DNA from: CAINDI01 sp037127585
GTDB taxonomy: Bacteria > Verrucomicrobiota > Verrucomicrobiia > Palsa-1439
DNA: 10,921 nucleotides
Assembly: GCA_037127585.1 (NCBI GenBank)
Contig: JBAXYB010000101.1
Coordinates: 1-10,921, forward strand
Direction of reading: 5' to 3'
Part shown: positions 5,779 to 10,921 of the stretch, one piece after another
Position numbering within the stretch: position 1 is the stretch's first letter
How the letters are laid out: each line of letters opens with the position of its first letter
Translations under genes and position numbers: made by a program
The notes under the pieces: generated by a model
Databases searched by the model: none
What the model was told of the DNA's origin: nothing
What the model saw: the letters and a program-made list of their open reading frames with translations, nothing else

Positions 5779-6426
5779 TTACCGGCGCCGCAAAATGAAC
5801 TGACGCCGGCGAATCTCCACCAGTTCGACCAACCCGCCGGCCGCAAACTCGTCGACGGCCCGCGTGACGCCCCCGTTCCACCAGCCGTTGACTCCGTAAT
5901 CATCCCCGGCGATCAGCCCGCCGCGTCGCACCTTGGGGCAGTACCGGGTCAGATCGCTGAACACGCATGCATATGTGTGATTGCCGTCGAGGTAGACCCA
6001 GTCGAAGTAGTCATCCGCGAAGGTTGCGCTCGCCGCTTCAGATGATTGGCGATGGAGCTGAACTTGGCCGCGCGCGATCTCCTCCTGAAAGCTGGCGACC
6101 ACCCCCGCGTAACGCTGGTCGAGACGGAGTTGATCGCCGCCGCGTTTCCCGCCATACAGGGAGTGGCGATATTCGCTGGCGTCTTCGTAGGCCCACGGAT
6201 CCACGAGATGCAACCGGCGCGGCTGGATGAGTTGGAGAATCCGGCGCGAGAAGTCGCCTTCATGGACGCCGATTTCGGCCCCGATGGAGCCGGGCGGCAG
6301 CCGGTCCAAAAGAAAATCCTGCCCCAAGATTCCCCGCGGAAGACCGGCGATCACCCGATGCCGGAGCGCCAGCGGCAACCGGCGCAGGGCGCGTTTGAGT
6401 CGCAGGCGATCACCGAGAGCGCTCAC
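5779..6426 (-). CDS. Class I SAM-dependent methyltransferase (Methyltransf_24-like)
   Basis: 215 residues from GTG at 6426. Rossmann-type SAM-binding motifs are clear: GAEIGVHEGDFSRRIL at 49-64 (motif I, E-x-G-x-x-x-G), LHLVDPW at 72-78 (acidic end of strand 2), FDWVYLDGNHTYACVFSDL at 141-159 (strand 4, D-G-x-H-x-Y) and RRGGLIAGDDYG at 167-178. The DGNHTY and GGxIAxDDY pattern is typical of Methyltransf_24 proteins often found in polysaccharide gene clusters, so O-methylation of a sugar is a reasonable guess; the acceptor is unknown. The open frame runs upstream to 6588, but that would overlap the divergent glycosyltransferase and lies before the promoter candidate at 6485-6458, so GTG 6426 is preferred. 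It lacks a strong Shine-Dalgarno site. It points away from the two glycosyltransferases and shares their control region. Confidence 0.85.
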   Translation of the reverse strand: MSALGDRLRLKRALRRLPLALRHRVIAGLPRGILGQDFLLDRLPPGSIGAEIGVHEGDFSRRILQLIQPRRLHLVDPWAYEDASEYRHSLYGGKRGGDQLRLDQRYAGVVASFQEEIARGQVQLHRQSSEAASATFADDYFDWVYLDGNHTYACVFSDLTRYCPKVRRGGLIAGDDYGVNGWWNGGVTRAVDEFAAGGLVELVEIRRRQFILRRR

Positions 6427-6457
6427 GGGTGGGTTCCGTTTCTCATTTCCGGAAGCG

Positions 6458-6485
6458 ATTCTAAGATTTACGCAGTCGAAGTCAA
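6458..6485 (-). promoter_or_regulatory. Strong candidate promoter for the methyltransferase
   Basis: Minus strand: TTGACT (6485-6480, 5 of 6), 16-bp spacer, TAGAAT (6463-6458, 5 of 6). The predicted start of transcription, near 6451, leaves about 25 nt before GTG 6426, which supports that start codon. Confidence 0.6.
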
Positions 6486-6486
6486 C

Positions 6487-6515
6487 TTGACACGCCAAAA
6501 CGTTCTCCCTACTCT
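6487..6515 (+). promoter_or_regulatory. Candidate promoter for the glycosyltransferase pair
   Basis: TTGACA (6487-6492, perfect), 17-bp spacer, TACTCT (6510-6515, weak but TANNNT), then 6 nt to the GTG at 6522. Its -35 box is one base from the -35 box of the divergent methyltransferase promoter. Confidence 0.5.
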
Positions 6516-6521
6516 GCATTT

Positions 6522-7505
6522 GTGGCGCAGGCGGAATCCCAACAAATCCTGATTGAAAATCAGCCGGACGGCAGTCCGACATTTTCAATCCTGGTTGAAG
6601 CCGAAAATCTTTCCACCACGGAGATTAGTAAGCTGCACGATTCTCTCGACACCTTGGCCGCGCAAGGCGACTCACTCAAAACTGCCGACGCCGTGCTGCT
6701 GATTGACAGTGGGCAACTCACCGACGAAACACGCAAAGAACTCAACCGCCGGTATCCCTGGCTGACCATCCGGCGCGTGGACGCGGCCGTGAGCTACGGC
6801 GGAATGAAGGGCCGCAGCGCCGGGTTGGTGACATCGGATGTGATCGTTCTCAGCGATTCGGATTGCCGCTACCAACCGGATTGGCTGCGCCAGATTCTGG
6901 CCCCGTTTCAGAATCACCCCGACGTGCATATCGTGGGTGGGGAAACCACGACGCCAATCCATGGCCCGTACAGTTTGGCCATCGCGTTAACGTTTGTGTT
7001 TCCGCGCTTTTCCGGGGGCCAGACGATTGCGCCGTCACGGACTTACTGGGCCAACAACGTGGCCGTGCGCCGTGTTCTGCTGGAAAGCATGCCGGTTCCC
7101 GACCCGCGCCAATTGTATCGCGGGCAAAATATCGTCCACAGTCAGGCGGCTTCAGCGGCCGGTTACACCATCTGGCGGCAACCGCGTGCCCGGGCTTTGC
7201 ATGCCTTGCCGCTGCCCGCCGAGTATTCGCGCCGGTATTACCGGATGGGGCGCGACTCCGTCCATATTGCCCGGCTTGCCCGCGACGAGTCCGGCCAATC
7301 CTATCGCGGCGACATGGAACCCGATTGCCAAACGGGTGGCCGATTCCACAAATTGGCCGGCCGCCTCCGTTTAATCCGCGCGGAAAACCCCCGGGCCTTG
7401 TGGTCCCTGCCCTTGGCCTTGCCGGTCTTGTTTCTCGGGGCGCTTTGTTATTACGCGGGGCGCTTGACCGCTTCGCTCACCGCCTCGCCGGCACCCACCA
7501 ACTAG
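6522..7505 (+). CDS. Glycosyltransferase, GT-A fold, family 2-like, with C-terminal membrane helix
   Basis: 327 residues from GTG at 6522. The catalytic half is recognisable: GGMKGRSAGLVTSDVIVLSDSDCRYQPDWL at 93-122, cited here for its DxD-type DSDC at 112-115 (metal and sugar-nucleotide site) followed by DWL. Next come IVGGET at 137-142 and YWANNVAVRRVLLESM at 175-190, the acceptor-side N-x-A-x-R element. A hydrophobic segment at about 295-315 should anchor or dock it at the membrane. The N-terminal nucleotide-binding part is divergent: FSILVEAENL replaces the usual SVVIPxYN and LLIDSGQLTDE replaces VDDGSxD. Donor and acceptor cannot be told. A second GT2 gene follows 10 nt downstream. No Shine-Dalgarno site precedes the GTG; with the promoter's -10 only 6 nt away the mRNA may be leaderless. 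Confidence 0.8.
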   Translation: MAQAESQQILIENQPDGSPTFSILVEAENLSTTEISKLHDSLDTLAAQGDSLKTADAVLLIDSGQLTDETRKELNRRYPWLTIRRVDAAVSYGGMKGRSAGLVTSDVIVLSDSDCRYQPDWLRQILAPFQNHPDVHIVGGETTTPIHGPYSLAIALTFVFPRFSGGQTIAPSRTYWANNVAVRRVLLESMPVPDPRQLYRGQNIVHSQAASAAGYTIWRQPRARALHALPLPAEYSRRYYRMGRDSVHIARLARDESGQSYRGDMEPDCQTGGRFHKLAGRLRLIRAENPRALWSLPLALPVLFLGALCYYAGRLTASLTASPAPTN

Positions 7506-7515
7506 AAACCGGCTT

Positions 7516-8394
7516 GTGAATCGCAACCCCAGTCTCTCGGTGGTGATTCCCGTTTATAATGGCGGGCGCGATTTGGAGCGTTGCTTGGCGGCGGTATTGT
7601 CCCAAACATACGGGGGCGACAACTATGAGGTGATTGTGGTGGATAATGGCTCGACCGATGATTCGGTTGCCATCGCGCGCCGGCATCCGCAAGTCACACT
7701 ACTCACGGAATCCGAACGCGGCCCCTATGCGGCGCGGAACCGGGGCATTGCTGCCGCCCGTGGTGCCGTGATCGCGTTCACGGATCCCGACTGCATTCCG
7801 AACCGTGATTGGATTGAGCAATTAGTGGCGGCCATGAAGGACCCGGTCGTCGGCATTGTTTTGGGACGCCGCAGCCTCGCGGCAGTTTCGCCGACGTTGG
7901 CACGGTTGGGAGCCTACGAGATCGCCAAAGACGAGTACGTTTTGAACAGCCGCATCCCGACTCTCTACTACGGGTACACCAACAATATGGCCGTCCGCAA
8001 AAGCGTGCTCACCGCCCTGGGTTCGTTTGTCCTCCGCCCGCGCGGGGCGGATACAATTTTTGTGCGGCAGGTTGTGGACGCGTATTCTGTGGATGCGGTC
8101 CGCTACACGCCCGCCGCGGTGGTCACGCATTTGGAACTGACCAGCCTCGCGGTGTATTACCGAAAGATTTTCCTCTATGGTCGGCATCGTCAGGCGAACA
8201 ACCAGATCACCTTCGCGGCGGCGCTGAACACGCGGCAACGAATGGAAATATTTCGGCGCGCCGTTCGCAAAGAAAACTTATCGCGCCTGTGTGCCGCCCA
8301 ACTACTGGGCGCGTTGTTTCTCGGTGCCGGGGTGTGGCATTGGGCCAGCGTCTGGAGCCGACTCCGCCTGCTATTCCGCGCGCTTCCACGGTAA
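7516..8394 (+). CDS. Family 2 glycosyltransferase (GT2)
   Basis: 292 residues from GTG at 7516. Classic GT2 layout: LSVVIPVYNGGRDLERCL at 7-24, VIVVDNGSTDDS at 39-50 (nucleotide binding), YAARNRGIAAARGAVIAFTD at 71-90 leading to the DxD-type DPDC at 90-93, DW at 98-99, TNNMAVRKSVL at 155-165, and RGADTIFVRQV at 176-186 in the place of the ED-x-x-F-x-x-R motif (catalytic-base Glu not obvious). A hydrophobic stretch at about 259-280 may sit in the membrane. Both this and the upstream enzyme have D-x-D-C with a following D-W, so they may be related by old duplication. It is cotranscribed with the first glycosyltransferase (10-nt gap). Its last 24 bp overlap the end of the convergent flippase gene. 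Likely adds a sugar to a lipid-linked or surface glycan. Confidence 0.9.
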   Translation: MNRNPSLSVVIPVYNGGRDLERCLAAVLSQTYGGDNYEVIVVDNGSTDDSVAIARRHPQVTLLTESERGPYAARNRGIAAARGAVIAFTDPDCIPNRDWIEQLVAAMKDPVVGIVLGRRSLAAVSPTLARLGAYEIAKDEYVLNSRIPTLYYGYTNNMAVRKSVLTALGSFVLRPRGADTIFVRQVVDAYSVDAVRYTPAAVVTHLELTSLAVYYRKIFLYGRHRQANNQITFAAALNTRQRMEIFRRAVRKENLSRLCAAQLLGALFLGAGVWHWASVWSRLRLLFRALPR

Positions 8395-9837
8395 ATACGA
8401 CAACGCCAGCCGGCGTTCCCGCGCGCTAAACTCCCCGAGAAGCACGAATCCACCGGCAACCAAAAGCGCCCCCGCCCCTAATTTGAGCACCACCCAGCAT
8501 CCCGGCAACTGCTCCACACTGGCTCCGCCATACGCCAACCCCGCCAGCAACACACTGCGGAACACCGAAGCCAGCGCCGGCGCAATTTTCCAACACCGGT
8601 ACACCAGCGCCACGATGGCCACTGCCCCTAGCAGCGCGACCGTCATAGTGACCGTCGCCGCACCCACCGCGCCAAACCGCGGGATGGTCCACCACAGCCC
8701 GCCTGCCGCCAGCGCGACCATTGGCAGCGTGACTAGGACCGGCCAACGCGGCTTACCGGCGGCGATGAGAATGGATGTGCCCACGGAAATCATGACCAAC
8801 GCAAGCGCCGCAAAAATCAACCGCTCCATTACCGGGGCCGCGCCGGCAAACGGCGCGCCCATAATCAACCGTGCGATCTCGGGGGCCGTGGCGGCCACTA
8901 ATCCGCCAAACGGCAGCAACAAAATCACCAGCCGTAACGAATCACGCGCCATGGCTTTGGCGTGTGGCTCGTCACCGTCACGCAACAACCGCGTCAGCGA
9001 GGAAAGCAAGAGGGGCGAAAACGATAAGGCGAACAACCCGGGCACCACCGACAAACTCTGGGCGGCATTGTACACGCCTGCCGCGGCGGCGGTTTCTCCG
9101 AGCGCTTTGAGCATGAACAAATCGAGTTTATCGAGCAACCTCAGGCAGAGCGCCGACACCACCAGCGTGCCGGCATATTCCCATAGCCGGCGCGCCGACA
9201 CGCCGGGGCGACTCCACCATCGCGGTCGCACATAATGCCGGGCCAATCCCAGTTCCACCAGGGATGCCGCAATGTTACCGAGAATGGCACCGGTCACCGA
9301 TAACCCGCCCGCCACAAACGCAGTAATCAACCCCAGCCGCGCGATCCACCGGATCGCGCTGAGTATGGCCCGCGCGCGATAGTTGCCCAGCCCGACCAAG
9401 ATATGCCGGTGCGCTTGTGCGAGGCCAAACAGCGGGATGTCCAATGCAAACAAGACCAGCAGCATGGCCAGCGCCGGTTCGCCCAGCAATGTGGCAATCG
9501 GTTTTGCTAGAATCGCCAATAACCCGGCCGCGGCCAGGCTGATGACAAAATTCAACTGCACAATCTTGGCGGCCAGCGGCTGCCAATCGGTTGTTTCGCC
9601 GATGCACTTGAATGTCGCCCGCGAAAACAGCGCGTTGATGCCCCACTCCACCCAGCCCACCACAGTGACAGCCAACGCAAAAATGCCGTATTGTGTCGCG
9701 CCCAATTGCCGGGTGAGAACCGCCAACAAAACCAGCCCGGTCGGCATCACCAGCGCTTCCGCCAAAAACAGCCGGGCCGTACCGGTCAAAATTTGGCGAC
9801 CGGCTTCGGGTTGTCGTTCCTGTCGCGGTTCACTCAT
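8371..9837 (-). CDS. Polysaccharide/oligosaccharide flippase (Wzx-like, MOP superfamily)
   Basis: 488 residues from ATG at 9837. It is strongly hydrophobic throughout, with about a dozen predicted membrane helices. The first region reads LTGTARLFLAEALVMPTGLV and continues to LTRQLGATQYGIFALA, the usual N-terminal signature of polysaccharide exporters (RxLGxxxYGxFxLA). Such proteins flip undecaprenyl-linked glycans to the periplasmic face. The frame is open upstream to 10110, but those 91 extra residues are hydrophilic, lie antiparallel to nothing and simply read the sulfotransferase gene in another frame; the ATG at 9837 overlaps the sulfotransferase TGA as ATGA, so that start is preferred. 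Two further in-frame ATGs at 9843 and 9849 are close alternatives. The C-terminal end overlaps the convergent GT2 gene by 24 bp. Confidence 0.9.
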   Translation of the reverse strand: MSEPRQERQPEAGRQILTGTARLFLAEALVMPTGLVLLAVLTRQLGATQYGIFALAVTVVGWVEWGINALFSRATFKCIGETTDWQPLAAKIVQLNFVISLAAAGLLAILAKPIATLLGEPALAMLLVLFALDIPLFGLAQAHRHILVGLGNYRARAILSAIRWIARLGLITAFVAGGLSVTGAILGNIAASLVELGLARHYVRPRWWSRPGVSARRLWEYAGTLVVSALCLRLLDKLDLFMLKALGETAAAAGVYNAAQSLSVVPGLFALSFSPLLLSSLTRLLRDGDEPHAKAMARDSLRLVILLLPFGGLVAATAPEIARLIMGAPFAGAAPVMERLIFAALALVMISVGTSILIAAGKPRWPVLVTLPMVALAAGGLWWTIPRFGAVGAATVTMTVALLGAVAIVALVYRCWKIAPALASVFRSVLLAGLAYGGASVEQLPGCWVVLKLGAGALLVAGGFVLLGEFSARERRLALSYLPWKRAE

Positions 9838-10670
9838 GGCCATTGCCATTCTGGAAAAGACTGCCCGGTGTGGTTCATCAATCGGGCGAGGTCCGGTTGG
9901 AAAAACGCCGTCATCCGCCGCCGCAAAGATTCGTCCAGCACCGGGCGGGAGATCTTCTCGGAAAAAGGATAGGTCATCCACCGCTCCAGCACTGAGTGTA
10001 ACGGCGGGGAAAACTCCCGGAGGCGCAGGCTCAGAAGCCCGCTGGCCAAAACGTGCCCCACCCGGTTCTTGCGGCGCTTTTCGGCGCTGCTGTGTTTCTG
10101 CCGGTTCCACGCCAGTGACTGAAACGAATCGTCCACTCCGAGAAAACGAAAAACCTTGGCCAGCGTCGGCTGCCGGTTCTGCAGTAATTCTTCCTGCGTG
10201 ATGATCAGAATATTTCGGAGCGGGAAATACGGCAAATACTGTTCCAATTGCATCCCGTAGAGACTGCGCAGTACGTACGGGTTGTTGTCCAAGTCAGCCA
10301 GCGCCTCCGGCAGCGGGCGCTGTTCACGGCCATCGTCCACCTGATGAATATATTGGGCGATGATACGCTCAATGGGGTGGCGCAGCAGATAGATGAGTTT
10401 GGCCTCCGGTATGAGTGCGTGCATGCGCTGCGGCACACCGGCAAAAGTCGGATGAAAGGTGTAATGCGGTGAGGCTTCGCCGCGAATCGGGCGGCGAGAG
10501 TCAAACTGCGACTCGTACCAGGCGACGCCCTTATGCCAGTTGCCCTCGACGCTAAAAAACTTCAACTCTTTGAGCCGCGACATCGCAATCTGCGGATGCC
10601 GCCCCAGGTAGTAATGCAAACTGGTCGTGCCGCATTTCTGCGCGCCGATGATAATCAAGTTGGGCAACAT
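9834..10670 (-). CDS. PAPS-dependent sulfotransferase (Sulfotransfer_1-like)
   Basis: 278 residues, normal length for the family. It transfers sulfate from PAPS to an acceptor hydroxyl or amine. The 5'-phosphosulfate loop is IIGAQKCGTTSLHYYL at 7-22 with Lys12. LKELKFFS at 33-40 matches the KExxFF/YF element of heparan-sulfate-type sulfotransferases. GEASPHY at 64-70 follows, and the 3'-phosphate site is KLIYLLRHPIERIIAQYIHQ at 91-110 with Arg97, where RNP is usual and RHP is seen here. A KH-containing segment at 190-205 (QKHSSAEKRRKNR) probably forms the late PAPS-contact loop. No membrane helix, so cytosolic. It is coupled to the flippase by ATGA, so sulfation of the exported glycan or its lipid-linked precursor is the likely job. 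A PAPS synthesis gene is not in view. The start ATG has no clear Shine-Dalgarno site. Confidence 0.92.
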   Translation of the reverse strand: MLPNLIIIGAQKCGTTSLHYYLGRHPQIAMSRLKELKFFSVEGNWHKGVAWYESQFDSRRPIRGEASPHYTFHPTFAGVPQRMHALIPEAKLIYLLRHPIERIIAQYIHQVDDGREQRPLPEALADLDNNPYVLRSLYGMQLEQYLPYFPLRNILIITQEELLQNRQPTLAKVFRFLGVDDSFQSLAWNRQKHSSAEKRRKNRVGHVLASGLLSLRLREFSPPLHSVLERWMTYPFSEKISRPVLDESLRRRMTAFFQPDLARLMNHTGQSFPEWQWP

Positions 10671-10683
10671 GAGAAGTGACGCA

Positions 10684-10714
10684 GCCGGACCAGATGCGTT
10701 TCAGCGCGTCCGGC
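10684..10714. repeat. Inverted repeat around the small membrane protein stop
   Basis: GCCGGAC (10684-10690) and GTCCGGC (10708-10714) are perfect 7-bp inverted repeats with a 17-nt loop. The structure spans the stop codon at 10703-10701 and ends 13 nt before the sulfotransferase ATG. No T-run follows on the minus strand, so it is not a standard intrinsic terminator; it could be an RNA stem affecting read-through or translation. Confidence 0.4.
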
Positions 10715-10921
10715 AGCCGACAATCCGATTGTAAATCCAGGCAATGATCCACCCAGCCATGTAGCCGGTTACGAACCCATAAAACAGGCCGACGAAACTC
10801 CCGGGCCACGTCACGGTGTAGCCGATGAAGAATTGGTTCAGCAGTTGGAGGTGCTGACCGACATGTGGCCCGCCTTTCACGACGAGCACGACGGTGGCAA
10901 CGAAGATCGTCAAGCCGCTCA
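10701..10921 (-). CDS. Small membrane protein of unknown function, N-terminus cut by window edge
   Basis: The frame is open to the right edge, giving at least 73 residues. A hydrophobic segment (LTIFVATVVLVV) is followed by a loop with KGGPHVGQHLQLLNQFF and GYTVTWPGS, then a second, long hydrophobic hairpin-like region (FVGLFYGFVTGYMAGWIIAWIYN) and a basic end, VGCRTR. This looks like a two- or three-helix inner-membrane protein with Gly-rich helices. A TTG at 10913 could be a start but nothing marks it, and the first hydrophobic segment begins right there, so a start outside the window is more likely. It lies 30 nt upstream of the sulfotransferase on the same strand and may be in its transcript. 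I do not recognise a named family. Confidence 0.65.
   Translation of the reverse strand, partial: SGLTIFVATVVLVVKGGPHVGQHLQLLNQFFIGYTVTWPGSFVGLFYGFVTGYMAGWIIAWIYNRIVGCRTR

Noticed and set aside
6427..6588. Upstream extension of the methyltransferase to ATG 6588 or 6519
   Set aside because: It would cross the divergent glycosyltransferase start and include its own promoter candidate; the added residues do not look like part of the fold.
8426..9235. Long antisense frames on both strands within the flippase gene
   Set aside because: Composition is typical of shadow frames in GC-rich membrane-protein genes; no start signals or domains.
9838..10110. N-terminal extension of the flippase frame (91 residues)
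   Set aside because: It only rereads sulfotransferase DNA in another frame and has no membrane or signal character; the ATGA overlap at 9837 marks the real start.

Overview
The window is a GC-rich, densely packed bacterial chromosome segment with 14 protein-coding genes and no RNA genes, insertion sequences or CRISPR arrays that I can see. Gene content (DUF1802 protein, FHA protein, ComEC, many small secreted proteins, PAPS-type sulfotransferase, ATGA start/stop overlaps, few strong Shine-Dalgarno sites) fits an environmental bacterium of the PVC group, most likely Verrucomicrobiota. That placement is an inference from style and families, not from a marker gene.

Left block (1-4240, all minus strand): a six-gene operon read as DUF1802 protein, FHA-domain protein, small secreted beta-rich protein, DJ-1/PfpI protein, ThiD and ComEC (cut by the left edge). 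Every junction overlaps: 20 bp at the first, then one TTGA and three ATGA start/stop overlaps. It mixes thiamine-pyrimidine salvage, a stress/deglycase-type protein, phosphopeptide binding and DNA uptake, so co-expression rather than one obvious pathway is what the sequence shows.

Middle block (4241-5720): a 125-bp divergent promoter region, then a plus-strand lipoprotein gene whose best start codon is the rare ATA. Converging on it is a minus-strand pair, a [2Fe-2S] ferredoxin followed by an MBL-fold protein whose metal-binding motif is degenerate.

Right block (5779-10921): a cell-surface glycan locus. A SAM methyltransferase (minus) and two family-2-type glycosyltransferases (plus) diverge from a 95-bp region with back-to-back -35 boxes. 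A membrane flippase and a PAPS-dependent sulfotransferase (minus, ATGA-coupled) converge on the second glycosyltransferase, with a 24-bp tail-to-tail overlap. Together they suggest building, exporting and decorating (methyl, sulfate) a surface or extracellular polysaccharide. A small membrane protein gene, cut by the right edge, lies just upstream of the sulfotransferase.

No clear new defence or mobile system is visible. The most unusual signals are the ATA start, the promoter -10 boxes lying only 6-7 nt from several start codons (possible leaderless mRNAs), the palindromic shared -35 region, and the ferredoxin/degenerate MBL pair.
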